Of a DNA stretch of 64,000 nt, positions 1 through 11,305 are shown in pieces. Under the pieces are notes generated by a model. That model was given only the letters and a program-made list of their open reading frames with translations. It ran no database searches and was not told the DNA's origin. The translations under genes were made by a program, and so were the position numbers. Numbering within the stretch: the first letter of the stretch is position 1; every line of letters starts with the position of its first letter. Source of the DNA: Silybum marianum (lineage: Eukaryota; Streptophyta; Magnoliopsida; Asterales; Asteraceae); the NCBI GenBank assembly GCA_036898165.1, contig CM072528.1, positions 1,674,001 to 1,738,000 of the forward strand, written 5' to 3'.

Positions 1-1219
1 GTGGTGTACCAGACTCGCATCCAAAGAGAACGTTTTGGAGAGAGAACCGATCTGTATGAGGAAGCTCGTGGAAAGTACATTGTTGATCGAGAAGTATTGG
101 ATGTCATGCAGAAGCATGCTGTTGTCATGCATCCACTCCCAAGGCTAGATGAGGTAAGAACTGCTTGTAACGACCCATATATCACTACAGTAAAATCGGA
201 TTTATAGGACACCAAAATTGTCTTAGTGTCCTAATAGACTACTATATAGGACTTAAGGTTAGGGTCCTATCTAAAGGTGTTGTAATAAGCTTATATGATG
301 ATTTGGGCGTCTTAACAAGCTTTTTAGGACACTCTTGAAATAAAGTGTCTTATTAGCTCTTTTATATGACACCTGTTTGAAAAAGTGTCTTATATAAAAG
401 GGCTAATAGGACACTTCGTTTCAACAGTGTTCTAGAAATCTTGGCAAGACGTCCAAAAGTGTTGTATAAACTTATTGATACACTTTTATATAAGATACAT
501 CAGTGTTTGGTCCTATAAAGTGATTAGGACACCTAGGGCATCTTTGTTTGCAGCTTAATGAACTTAAAGGGACTCGCGACTTATTCATTTGGTCATATAT
601 ACATGACTGTTTGGTTATGCTTAATGACATAGAAAGTGGCTTATTCAGTAAGCTTCTAGGGGGAATTTAATAGTAGTTTAATGAACTTAATGGGGCTCGC
701 GACTTATTCATTTGGTCAGCTATACATGACTGTTTGGTTATGGCTTAATGACATAGAAAGTGGCTTATTCGGTAAGTTTTTAGCGGGAAACTTATGCAGA
801 AAGCCTAAAAAATTCCAAACCTGCCCCTTCCAATTAAATTCGCAAACATATTCTGTCAGCTATACATGACTCGCAAACATATTCGGTCAGCTATACATGA
901 CTGTTTGGTAGTGGCTTAATGATATAGAAAGTGGCTTATTCAGTAAGTTTCTAGAGGTGAACTTATGCAGAAAGCCAATTTTTTTCCAAACCTGTCCCTC
1001 CCTCCACAAAGACAGTTTTATCCATACATAACTTATTGGAAAACCAACCAAACAGCCCCTTAAACACTTATGGTGTCTGATTTTTTGTTGTAGTGTAGAC
1101 CAAAAGCAACATCCTAGCCCAGTAACCTTCAAATCAACATATAGTCATGGTTAAAGTTATCAGTAACCGACAACCACAATTCTAATTTCCTATCCATGTG
1201 GGACGGGTTGTTACACTGC

Positions 1220-1263
<44 letters not shown>

Positions 1264-1412
1264 TCTAATTCAGGCATAAGTTTAGTTGTGGTGATGCATT
1301 GCAGATAACCGTGGATGTAGATGGGGATCCAAGGGCGGCTTACTTTAGACAAGCGAAAAACGGACTCTATATTAGGATGGCTTTGTTGAAGCTCTTACTT
1401 CTCGGTTGGTGA
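1..1412 (+). CDS. PYRB: aspartate carbamoyltransferase, 3' end (partial)
   Basis: C-terminal part of plant aspartate carbamoyltransferase, which joins carbamoyl phosphate and aspartate in the second step of de novo pyrimidine synthesis in the plastid. Two exons are visible: 1-153, open at the window edge, and 1305-1412. They join in phase 0 through a GT-AG intron. The first exon reads VYQTRIQRERFGER and ends MHPLPRLDE, the family's aspartate-binding region. The second reads DPRAAYFRQAKNGLYIRMAL and ends in the usual LLLLGW before the stop. Both motifs match the family as I know it. The 1.15-kb intron holds a foldback element, a triplicated repeat and a (TA)n tract. The N-terminal transit peptide and carbamoyl-phosphate site lie outside the window. 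Confidence 0.95.
205..535. mobile_element. foldback MITE in the PYRB intron
   Basis: Ends are inverted: GTGTCCTAAT at 226 and ATTAGGACAC at 523-532, with further inverted TAGGAC/GTCCTA blocks inside. A related diverged copy lies at 55975-56350 (shared ACAGTGTT and TATATGACAC blocks). Non-coding; the superfamily is not assigned. Confidence 0.6.
548..1065. repeat. three diverged tandem copies of a MITE-like unit
   Basis: A unit of roughly 115 bases with CATGACTGTTTGGTTATG and AGTGGCTTATTC blocks starts near 557 and 678 and again in part near 882. The same family recurs at 37703-37974, 41312-41590 and 43568-44130. Lies wholly inside the PYRB intron. Confidence 0.55.
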
Positions 1413-1693
1413 GAATGGCTTCTAAAAGATGAAAAGTAAGTGATCAGACTTATTTTTGAAATCTTGGAACAAGTGGGCAGGAAGTGCTCCACATGCTTCC
1501 AACACTCTGTTGTGTTTTGTGGAATAAGTGTGGGAATGAGTGCTCGCTTACATATTTGCTTGTAGCGGAGGCATGTTATAAAACATTTACTTCATGTTTT
1601 CTTTAAAAAAAAAACTGAAGTTTTATGGTTGTGTACAACTTTTTAAAACTTTATCTTTGAACTCCTAACAAAAACACATGGACCTTTGAGGTT

Positions 1694-1724
<31 letters not shown>

Positions 1725-1739
1725 GATATGTATATATAT

Positions 1740-1982
1740 GGGACAGGTTCAAATGAGAACTCAAATTTGGTTGTGAAAGTGAGAACAAATGAGAGCGCGA
1801 CACGTGTCATATTCCTCTGAACAAGCATTATTCAGACTGAATAAACACTATGTTCAGTTTTATTCAGTCTGAATATTTCTTTGATTATTCAGTCTGAATA
1901 TTTTACATTCAGACACGTGTCGCGCTCTCATTTGTTCTCACGTTCACAACCAAATTTGAATTCTCATTTGAACTTTCCTCGT
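1740..1982. mobile_element. (TA)n-embedded TIR element, family A copy 1
   Basis: Begins GGACAGGTTCAAATGAGAAC directly after a (TA)n run and ends in the inverse GTTCTCATTTGAAC-type arm before another. Both arms carry CACGTGTC and GAACAAATGAGAGCGCG. The centre contains ATTCAGACTGAATA palindromes. Whole-length foldback structure, no coding capacity. Confidence 0.7.
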
Positions 1983-2010
1983 ATATATATATGTGTGTAT
2001 ATATATATAT

Positions 2011-2264
2011 AGGGTTGGGTTCACGTGAGACCAGCCTGATTTCGTGAGACCACACTTTTACACTTGAAACTTCACGTCAAATCGAACCTTCATAGCAAAA
2101 AAACTATAAACGTTACCTTCACTGTGTTTTGCCGTGAAGTTTCAAGTGTAAAAAAGTGGTCTCACGTTTTACCTTCACAGTGATTTGCTATGAAGTTTCA
2201 AGTGTAAAAATGTGGTCTCACGGGTCTCACGAAAACAGGATGGTATCACATGATCCCAAGTCTT
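2011..2264. mobile_element. (TA)n-embedded element, family C copy 1
   Basis: Starts AGGGTTGGGTTCACGTGAGACC after (TA)n and ends with the inverse GGTATCACATGATCCCAAG. Contains three GTGAAGTTTCAAGTGTAAAA blocks in alternating orientation. Relatives lie at 55749-55968 and 57886-58078. Confidence 0.6.
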
Positions 2265-2280
2265 TATATATATGTCTGTA

Positions 2281-3008
2281 TAGGGTGGATTCCGGTGAGA
2301 AGATAAGTTATAGTGAGAAGTGTAAGAAGGGATTTGGACCCTTGGATCATTCTTAATTGAAGATCGACACTAATGTGATGCACCAAAATGTACCGGATCA
2401 ATTCTCGTAAAGAGCGCAATTCATGGGTAGGTATGAGATTAAAAGTGATCAACGGTTCAGATCTCTTCTTACGCTTGTCACTTTAACTCTTCTTCTCACA
2501 CGATCCCATGCCTATATGGGGTTGGGTTCCAGTGAGTAAGGAAGTTATGGTGAGAAGCGTAAGAAGGGATCTGGACCCTTGGATCAATCTTAATTGAAGA
2601 TCAACACTAATGAGATGCACTGGATCATGTCTCTTATGGAACGCTATTCATGGGTGGGTGTGAGATTAAAAGTGGTCAAGGGTTTAGATTCCTTCTTACG
2701 CTTCTCACCTTTACTCTTTTTCTCACATGATCATATCCTTCTCGGTGCATCTCATTAGTGTCGATCTTCAATTAAGATAGGTCCAGATCCCTTCTTACGC
2801 CTCTCACCTTAACTCTCTTTCTTGCTAGAACCCAACCCTATAGGTTCCAGTGAGAAGGGAAGTTATGGTGAGAAGCGTAAGAAGGGATCTCCATTCTTGG
2901 ATCAACTGGTGTGTTTGAGATTAAAGGTGATCAAGATTCAAGGGTCCAGATCCCTCCTTATGTTTCTCATCTTAACTCTCATTCTCACACGATCCTTTGC
3001 CTATATAT
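2281..3008. mobile_element. cluster of three family D elements
   Basis: Three copies or part-copies, starting near 2281, 2518 and 2841, share GTGAGAAGCGTAAGAAGGGA and CTTGGATCA blocks with inverse arms ending CTTCTCACACGATCC. Each copy starts TATAGGG or GGGTT and ends close to CCTATA. More family D copies lie at 17174, 27580, 32345 and 54185. Confidence 0.6.
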
Positions 3009-3937
3009 AATTATATATACACTTTTGTTCACCGCCTAATCCCATTAGATCATCCCTTTCTCAAACCTGATTGAAACCTAGTCTCTCTTTTTTCTCTCTC
3101 CTAAACTCGATTTTTGCTACCGGTTTAAGGTTTTAATTATTAAGATCAACCCTTGACGAACACTATTAGAAGCATTTATCGATATTTCAGAGTTCAAAGG
3201 TTTGGTTATAACAAATCAATAGGTTAGGATTTAGCATTGGTTTTGATCTATTAGAATTTTGTTTCTATTTCAGTGAAAATACCGGCTTTCAAATTTATTA
3301 TATTTTCAGGTTTAATCTGGTATTGATATCAATAGTTGTTTTTTCAGTGCAAGTCGAACTTGAACTTGAATAGTGCAAGTCGAACTTGAATACTGTTATA
3401 CTTGACTTGAACTTATAGCTATTTTCCAAACTTGAACTTGACTCAAAACTCCCAAGTAATTAAAAATTATTATACTCAACTCAAACTCATTTGTAAAAGG
3501 TGGTGTTAAACTTTATAAAAATCATGGGATGCAATGTTACAAGCTTCATTTTTTTCCTCTCTTCTTGTAACACCTCACATTTTCTATATTATCTTTTCAA
3601 ATGTGAGATAACTTCATCAATATTTTTATAGTTTTTTTTTTGTCTTATGATTTTAATAAAGAAAATATTTTTTATACTTAAAAAATGTTCAATTTTATTC
3701 AAATATATAAAAAAATATAGTATTTTTCTTTTAATTGCAAGCTGAATAATAAACTTTTACATTATATTTTACAAACAATGTTATATGTTAAAAAAATCGA
3801 GTATCACGAGTTTTTTGAGTCAAGTATTATATAGCTTGTCTGGTTAGTATTTGGAGTCGAGCTTGAACTCAAGCCAAACTGATCTCAAGTAGCTAGTGAG
3901 TTATCTCATACCGTTACACCCTTATGGCCCTACCAAC
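3009..3937. other. AT-rich spacer, no gene seen
   Basis: AT-rich non-coding DNA. Between 3340 and 3480 and again near 3840-3890 there are repeated AAGTCGAACTTGAACTTGAA-type blocks, probably the arms of a degraded foldback element. No exon-like sequence was recognised. Confidence 0.4.
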
Positions 3938-4161
3938 AAGTTTCACCCCAACCACAAGGTTTGTGGCGTACTGGTTGAGGCTCTGGGAGATGTGGTGGAA
4001 TATCCCATCTGTCCAGGGTTCGAATCTAGACGTACACAACAATTGTGGCCATTGAGTTTATCAGAGCTGATGTATTACAGTCATAATTTGTTGGGATTAA
4101 TTATGTCTGGAATACCCTTCACACACACACACAAAAAAAGAAATAAAAAGTTTCACCCCAA
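3938..4161 (+). mobile_element. tRNA-derived SINE with target duplication (family S1)
   Basis: The body 3952-4147 has an A-box-like TGGCGTACTGG, a B-box-like GGTTCGAATCT, and an A-rich tail after a short CA run. A perfect 14-base target duplication, AAGTTTCACCCCAA, brackets it at 3938-3951 and 4148-4161. A second copy sits in an EHD intron at 30862. Confidence 0.85.
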
Positions 4162-4321
4162 TTCCTCTTGTTTTTACAATGTAATAGATTACATCACGCA
4201 AATATACAACTATGGCAACAAATAATTCTCCAAAAGACCGTCACCTTATTGACGTCGTATAACAACTTTTATATACAAAAAGTAGTATATATACAACATT
4301 AACATAAGTTGGGGATCATAT

Positions 4322-6708
4322 TTATGGGTCTGTTTCATAGACCATACGAAAGGGTGGATGTGAAACACACACACAAATACCATAAAAAACAACAAATACT
4401 AGACATAAAACATCACCAACCTCACAAAACTTTAGTAACCCTATAAACAACAGCAACATATACTCCATAACAATCCCAACTCCTACTGCTCTCTTCTTCA
4501 CATGTGCATCTATCTCATCCCCATCCTCCATCTCCAACTGTAGCAATAAAAATCACCTTTTGAATCAATTAAGATGGAATTACTTTACATTGAGGAAATG
4601 TATTTATGTATAAAATAGCCATGTAATTCTAGAGGAAAGTTCAAATGCAAACTCAAATTTGGTTGTGAACGTGAGAAAAAATGATAGTGTGACACGTGTT
4701 TGAATGTAGATTATTCAGACTGAATAATCAAAGAAATATTCAGGCTGAATAAAACTGAATATAGTGTTTATTCAGACTGAATAAGCATTATTTAGACTGA
4801 GTACTATATTCAGTTTGAATAATCTATATTCAGACACGTGTCACGCTGTCATTTGTTCTCACGTTCACAACCAAATTTGAGTTCTCATTTAAACTTGCCC
4901 TATATATATGTATATGTATATGTGCATAAATAGTCATGTGATTCTATTTTTCTTTTCCTTTTTTAACCATGGGTGTCTAGGTTTGCTTGCTAACACGATG
5001 ACTAATCCTAAGGACCTAGAGAACAGTTGGAAAATCCACAGTGATCTTACAAGCTTCAACCACTGAAGGAAGATCTCGAAAGACCCAAGTCTTATTTACA
5101 ATGAGTTAACCCCAGAAGATGATATTTGAAAACGATTTCAACGGATTCTCTATAATTTTCAAAAATAAAGAACTAGAAGTTAAATGCATTGAAAGCATCT
5201 TCAACATTCTAAAAGTTTATAAGCCACACACTTTTAAAAAAATTATATAAAATAATAAATCAATTTCATTTGTTGTCGAATTTTATAATCCACACACTTA
5301 AAAAAATTATATATATAAAATAATAATTCAATTTCATTTGTTTCAAATTTTTATCCAGGTGGCAAAGTTTTGAAAGTTGCCTAAACTTTATGCGATATTT
5401 CTCTAAAATAAAATGAAAAAAATAGAACTGCATATCTCTGCAACAAAAATATATTCTACTCTAACATAATTGATCACGTTATTAAAATATTTCATCCATG
5501 TAATAAATTTATTACTCCTTAAACACTTAATTTCAAAGTTTTCTGTTCACATATTCATATTAAAAAAATTTATTTTCAATCATTTTCTGGACTTCTATAA
5601 ATTTAAGAGAATCTTCCACTCTTTCTTCTATTTTCTGTATTTTGAAGAAATAAGTCCTGGAGATTTAATGTACAAAACTTCCAAAACCTTCATTATCTCT
5701 GTTTTAAAGAATTTATGAAAATAAACTTTTTAAAATAGAGATTTTTATTAAAATTATTCCCCAAATTTATAGAGGGTAGAAATGAGAACGAAATTCTCTA
5801 AATTTGGATAACTTTTAAAAAAAAATTATTCGTGTAATCTTAAAAATAAAAAAAGATCTGTTGAAGAGTAAGGTAACTTCAATTGGAGTGTCATTATAGA
5901 TAGTCACCACCGAATATACGTTAATTTTTATTCGTTATTTAGGGGGTGTTTGGATTAGCTTATTAGCTTATAATTTATTGACTTTCTGAGTGTTTGGAAA
6001 AAATAACTTATCTGGTGCCAAACTGATAATAAGAAAGCTACTTAACTTTCCAAAAAATGACTTATCACCGGTTTGACACTGAATAAGTTGTTTTTTTCAA
6101 ACACTCAAAATGACTTATTATTTAAGTTGTTTTTATAAGCTAATCCAAACACAATATTATTACGTTTCACATATAGAAATCAAATAGTGAAATAGAGAAA
6201 AGAAGAAGACGAACCTGATGAGGTGTCTGCTCTGTTCGAAGACGACGTCCATGGAACAAGAAAGCAATAGAGTTCAATTCTACAGATCGGCGATCACAGT
6301 AAGCTTTCATCAACTTCTTCAATCGTGTACTACGTTTAATCCTAAATATCACTTCAATATTCCCATCCTAACAAACAATAATTCGTAATCAGTTTTTCTG
6401 AATCTCAATTGCAAATACGATCGATCATCAACTTGATCTTCAATTAATCAATTCCTCTCATCTGAGCAACAAAATAGCTAAAATACGAACAAATTGGAAG
6501 GAAAAATCACCAAATTAACGCAACTAACTAAGAAATCAAAATGAAAAACCTAAAAGTAACTGAGATAGGATTATAGGAATCGAAATCGATCATCTTCTGA
6601 TGATAATTTTAGAATAAAAACGAACTGATTTTAGAAGTTTAATTGAAATTGAACCCTAACCTGGCCTTTAACTTTCAAATTGATGCGATCTCCGGCGTTC
6701 GCCGACAT
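4322..6708 (-). CDS. SUMO-like protein without C-terminal diglycine (possible pseudogene)
   Basis: Small ubiquitin-like modifier gene read right to left. Exons are 6661-6708, 6215-6367 and 4322-4537, all joined in phase 0, giving 138 residues. The start MSANAGDRINLKVKGQ and the second exon (DGNIEVIFRIKRSTRLKKLM, then AFLFHGRRLRTEQTPHQ) follow plant SUMO1/2 closely, and both splice positions match that family. The third exon begins LEMEDGDEIDA as expected. It then departs: the usual MLHQTGG tail, needed for maturation and isopeptide attachment, is replaced by HVKKRAVGVGIV and a hydrophobic extension to a stop at 4322. Two conserved acidic residues read H (FHGRR, TPHQ). It could be a decayed copy, a non-conjugatable paralogue, or a gene with an unseen fourth exon (a GTGAAG donor-like site follows DAH). 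Intron 2 holds two MITEs. Confidence 0.8.
4631..4902. mobile_element. family A element copy 2, in SUMO-like intron 2
   Basis: Starts GAGGAAAGTTCAAATGCAAAC and ends with the inverse arm GTTCTCATTTAAACTTGCCC before (TA)n. The interior shows CACGTGT arms and TTCAGACTGAATAA repeats, as in the copies at 1740 and 52751. Confidence 0.7.
5942..6152. mobile_element. MITE with GGTGTTTGGATTAGCTTA ends (family K)
   Basis: The inverted ends GTGTTTGGATTAGCTTAT and ATAAGCTAATCCAAACAC bracket about 210 bases, which also contain CCGGTTTGACAC and TGGTGCCAAAC arms. It lies about 60 bases from exon 2 of the SUMO-like gene. A relative is at 35150-35371. Confidence 0.7.
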
Positions 6709-6986
6709 GTTTTTTTTCTCCTCCTCCTCCTCCGACGGTGACGGTGACGGTGGCTGGAAATGGTAGTTTTTTCCTTTGATATTGTTCGTTGTATATTGAT
6801 GGCACCGGTGAACCAACGGCTTGGACGTTGTCCTTATTATGCCAATCCAACGGATGATATGGCATAGAAAATGGAGATCATTTTTTGGACTTTATCATGA
6901 TCGACACTAGTATGTACTATTTTTGGTGTTTATTACGTCCTATTTTAATGAAAAAATATCTCTATACTGGTTGAAATATATATATA

Positions 6987-7213
6987 TAGGAAAGTTCAAA
7001 TGTGAACTCATTTTTGATTGTGAACGTGAGGACGAATCTCAGCCACTTATCCGGTCAATAAAGGCGGCTTTGACCTGGTTCCCCTTCTTTAATAATCTCC
7101 ACCCTCCCATGAATCGCGTCAATCCTTCGTGATCGTGTCCACCATAACCGAAGATATGTGGCTGAGATTCGTCCTCACGTTCACAGCCAAAATTGAGTTC
7201 ACATTTGAACCTA

Positions 7214-7219
<6 letters not shown>
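6987..7219. mobile_element. (TA)n-embedded TIR element, family B copy 1
   Basis: Terminal inverted arms of about 50 bases (AAAGTTCAAATGTGAACTCA, GTGAACGTGAGGACGAATCT) flank a GC-richer core with CCACCCTCCCATGAATCGCG. Near-identical copies lie at 46888 (inverted), 51680 and 58281. The short frames in the core recur only because the element does. Confidence 0.8.
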
Positions 7220-7246
<27 letters not shown>

Positions 7247-7249
<3 letters not shown>

Positions 7250-9270
7250 GAAAGTTCAAATGTGAACATATCTTTGATTGTGAACATGAGGATGAATCTC
7301 AGCCCTTCATCTAAGCCATATTCAAGCTAATCTTTAAACATGGCTTGAGGGGTAATTTTGGAAGTTTTTATCTGAATTAAAATTTTGAGTAAAAATCTCC
7401 AGTTCTCAATCGAATCTGGAAATCAAAATCCAAAATCGTAAGACAAAGACAAAATTGAAATCTAAAATCGTGTTCATCAATCGAAATTCATGGTCAAAGA
7501 AATTGAAATCCAGGCACGATGGAGGCACAAAAAAGAAAATAAGCAGAAAAGAAAAAAGTTGCAGGTGTGGGGGTTCTCCTTCTTACCTTTCTTCTTTGTC
7601 TGAGTTGATGAAATCTGAGGTTCAAAGAAGATGGTATGAATAAATCTGGGGAAGATGATGAAGAAAATCGGGGAAGATGATGATGCCTGGTTCTGATTTG
7701 AACAAATATGAGGAAGATGATGATGAAATTTGGGGAAGATGATGATGTCTGGTTCTGATTTGAATCGTCAGGTTGTATTTAGATATTTGAATAATTGTAG
7801 CTTATATTCAGACTGAATATAAACTACAATTTGGGGTTTGTATCTGAATATAAGCTACAATTTGAGGTTTGAATAATTGTAGCTTATATTCAGACTGAAT
7901 ATAAGCTACAATTATTCAAATCCCAAATCGTAACTTATATTCAGACTGAATATAAGCTACAATTATTCAAACCCTAAATCGTAGCTTATATTCAGACTGA
8001 ATATAAGCTACAACTATTCAAACCCCAAATCGTAGCTTATATATTCAGACTGAATATAAGCTACAAGTATACAAACCCCAAATTGTAGCTATATTCAGAC
8101 TGAATATAAGCTACAATTTGGGGTTTGAATAATTGTAGCTTATATTCAGTCTGAATATAAGCTACAATAGCTTATATTCAGTCTGAATATAAACTACAAT
8201 TATTCAAATCCCAAATTGTAGCTTATATTCAGTCTGAATATAAGCTACAAGGATACAAACCCCAAATTGTAGCTTATATTCAGTCTGAATATAAACTATA
8301 TGTATACAAACCCCAAATTGTAGCTTATATTCAGTCTGAATATAAGCTACAATTATTCAAACCCCAAATTGTAGCTTTATTCAGTCTGAATATAAGCTAC
8401 AATTATTCAAACCCCAAATTGTAGCTTATATTCAGTCTGAATATAAGCTACAAGTATACAAACCCCAAATTGTAGCTTATATTCAGTCTGAATATAAGCT
8501 ACAATTATTCAATCCCCAAATTGTAGCTTATATTCAGTCTGAATATAAACTACAAGTATACAAACCCCAAATTGTAGCTTATATTCAGTCTGAATATAAG
8601 CTACAGTTATTCAAACACCTATTTATAGAATATATTCAGTCTGAATATAAGCTACAAGTATACAAACCCAAAATTGAAGCTTATATTCAGATTGAATATA
8701 ACCTACAATGGAACCAAAGGTTTTGAAAAACAAGAATTCAAGCAAATGTATTTCAAAGAAGCTTTCTCTGATAAAATGATGAACGATCATATTAAAGGGA
8801 AAAAAACATTTGAATAACCTTATTATACTTCATCAAGAAAAAGAATCTGGATCTGAAAAGACTTGTGATTCTAAGGAGGAACACAAAGCAAAAACAAACT
8901 TGTGCGAAAATTTATTTTGGGAAAGATGATGAAGAAATTTGGAGACGGAAGTGAAATTTCTTTTGGGGAAGAGGATGAAGAAATTTGGGGAAGATGATGA
9001 AGAAATTTGGGGAAGATGATGATGCATGGTTCTGATTTGAACAAATATGGTGAAGATGATGAAGACATTTGGGGAAGATGATGATGTCTGGTTCTGATTT
9101 AAATCGTCAGGTTGTATTTATGATTTAAGCCATGACCTGAGTTTTCCACTTATTTACAAAAATGTCACCGTGAATTTTATCCCTCATCTTTTAATCTGAT
9201 CTAAAATGGATGGTTGTGATTCATCCTCATGTTCACAATCAAAGATAGGTTCACATTTGAACCCACCCCA
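7247..9270. mobile_element. 2-kb TIR element carrying a palindrome array
   Basis: The left end GAGGAAAGTTCAAATGTGAA through TTGATTGTGAACATGAGGAT is matched in inverse by the right end at about 9215-9270, giving family B-like arms of about 50 bases, each bordering a TA-rich tract. The interior holds two direct copies of a roughly 110-base segment with GATGATGATGTCTGGTTCTG (7672-7786 and 9013-9124). Between them is an array of TTGTAGCTTATATTCAG/CTGAATATAAGCTACAA palindromes. No transposase-like frame was seen, so it appears non-autonomous. Confidence 0.75.
7796..8710. repeat. array of about 18 palindromes, period near 51 bases
   Basis: Each unit is a near-perfect palindrome of about 35 bases around TTCAGACTGAA or TTCAGTCTGAA, followed by a spacer such as GTATACAAACCCCAAA or ATTATTCAAACCCCAAA. 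The centre base is A in units up to about 8105 and T from about 8145 onward. Spacers are inverted (TTTGGGGTTTGAATAAT) near 7830, 7860 and 8115. Confidence 0.85.
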
Positions 9271-9410
9271 TATATACATATATATATATATATATATAAC
9301 AGAAAAAAGAGTAAGCTATAAATTTGGTTTACGTGGTTTCTAAAAAATAACATTTATTTTTCTTTGTAGTGTCATAATGACCATCGTGGTTTATAGAAAT
9401 ATCAAGATTT

Positions 9411-9701
9411 AGGAGACGTTTATTAAACGTTAACTCGGTAAGTGTTTATTGGGAGAAAAAAATTATCGGATGAACATGATAAAGACTAATAATCTTATCC
9501 GGTAAGATCGACGATAATGATAAAGAGTCTTACCCAGTAAGTGAGGGTGACAACTCTTACCTAGGTAAGTGATTACCAGGTAAATTGTTGCATAAGGTAC
9601 TGTTTTGGTGTACTAATATCTTACCCGGTAAAATAAATTATACTGCTGATTTCCACAGTAACCGCTTACCAGGAAAGCATTTAGGTAAATGGCCCCTTAG
9701 T
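9411..9701. mobile_element. Tourist-like MITE, family H copy 1
   Basis: Ends ACGTTTATTAAACG and GTAAATGGCCCC, flanked by TTA. Carries several TTACCCGGTAAG-type palindromes in its sub-terminal parts. The family recurs at 17828, 24153, about 48620, 50441 and 62740. The TTA/TAA flanks point to PIF/Harbinger-type integration. Confidence 0.65.
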
Positions 9702-10796
9702 GTTTTACTCTAATGATCGTTAAAAAAATTCCGTTAAATGAGAAGTATTTTCGTTGTTTCATCGATTTCTTTTTCATATTTTACACAATCATAAACCATA
9801 AGGACCAATATCATAAAATCCGATTTTGATTGCTAGAGATGAAAAAATATAAAAAATGACGCTAATACTCATCATTTAATGGATGTTTTGAATGGCCGTA
9901 AAGAAGATATTGAAACCAGACGTTTTTGCAAAGCCTGATAATTATATTTTAGTTCTGAAACTGTAGGGACAAAAAGTGTTATTTCCGACATACTACCAGG
10001 ACCAAATTTGTAGTTTACTTTAGAATAAAATTACTAGGTAAATTACATAAATTCTACATGTTCGTTTTTAAGAACTCTATCAGTTGTCATTTAAATATAG
10101 AAATTACACCAAGATCCTCGATGTTTGAATTTACTTGTATGGGTCGTCCATCGCTCTAATGTTTGTCACGTGGCCTTCGTTAATGCGGTCACATGCTAAG
10201 AGCATCAAAGCGCTGGTTTGGAGAGGTCCATGGACCGTTTCTCTCCTTTTCTTCTGTGTTGGGTAAAACAGGTCCATGTTTATGTAGCATGGTTTCGGTT
10301 CATCTACATTTGCCGGTTCCATCCAAATTCGATTTTGTGAATTAAATGACGTATTTGAAAGTGGTAACGGCAATTTTATTTTATTTTGTTTTGTTTTATA
10401 TGTATTATTATTGGTTTTATTTTACTTGCTATTTGTTATCTACTTCACTTGTGATTTTTGTTTGGGATAATTTCTTTGAACTTTATATGATTTCTATTGA
10501 AGTAAACATCTCTTTGCCCCTTAACCAACTGAGCTACATGCTATTGGTTTTTTATGATTTCTATTAATGTAGTAATAATTTTTGTAAGTTTTAACTACTA
10601 TGTATTTTAGTATTATTGCCTTTTAATTATAACAAGTCATTTTTAACTATTTTTTTTTTAAATTGTAGTATTTTTATTATAAGTATAAGTTGGCAAGCAA
10701 TCCATGCATCATTATAGGTCTTTTACATTAACAACCACATAATTCATGGATTAATCACTCCAGAAGAAGCCCAACATGTATACTCACGTCATGTAT
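9702..10796. other. AT-rich spacer, no gene seen
   Basis: Non-coding. 9720-10030 has ATTTTCGTTG and GGGACAAAAAGTG blocks like the ends of the 18475 element, so it is probably a degraded relative. A frame at 10131-10373 on the minus strand shows no family resemblance. Confidence 0.4.
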
Positions 10797-11305
10797 GGAT
10801 GGGCAAATTTCGGTCCCGAGCTGGAACAGTATCGGGTGCAACCGGTCTTGGTCCTGGTTGAAAAGGGTTAGGCCCAGTTAGGGTACTCGTGCAACTGATC
10901 CTAGGCCAGACCGGACCCAAACAGGTCCTTTATTAAAAAAAATGGATTTGTTTTTTCGAATAAATATTTAACAATACATTCTTCAATCGTAATTGAATCA
11001 CTCGAATATACTTTAATATACTAATTGGATGTCTTCGTAATGTGAGGGTTGTTGAATACAAATTGAAATCATGAATTATAGTGAGAATTGTGAAGGTTTT
11101 TTGCTTTTGTAAGTTGGTATTTCACCTCATACACCACGTAACTTATTTATAGAGTTTTAGGTTAAAAACAAAGAGAAAAACAACGATCACTTTTGAAAAA
11201 CAAATATATTTTTTTGAGAAAAAAGGACCGGGCCTGATAAAACGGCTAAAAGTGCAACCGGTCTGGAGGCGGTTCCGGCTGGGCCAGGCTCAAATACCCA
11301 TCTCT
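10797..11305. mobile_element. TIR element with ATGGGCAAATTTCGGTCC end (family O)
   Basis: The left part has GGTGCAACCGGTC and GGCCCAGTT; the right part has the inverse-related GTGCAACCGGTCTGGAGG and GGCTCAAATACCCATC. About 500 bases, AT-rich in the middle, no reading frame of note. Confidence 0.5.

Noticed and set aside
6923..7287. Frames with LTWFPFFNNLHPPMNRVN recurring at 6923, 51635 and 58207
   Set aside because: The similarity comes from copies of the family B element; frames start in TA repeats and lie partly in the terminal arms.
7796..8710. Regularly spaced repeats resembling a CRISPR array
   Set aside because: Repeats are full palindromes, spacers are not unique, no cas genes, and the DNA is plant nuclear. 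It is a tandem array inside a TIR element.
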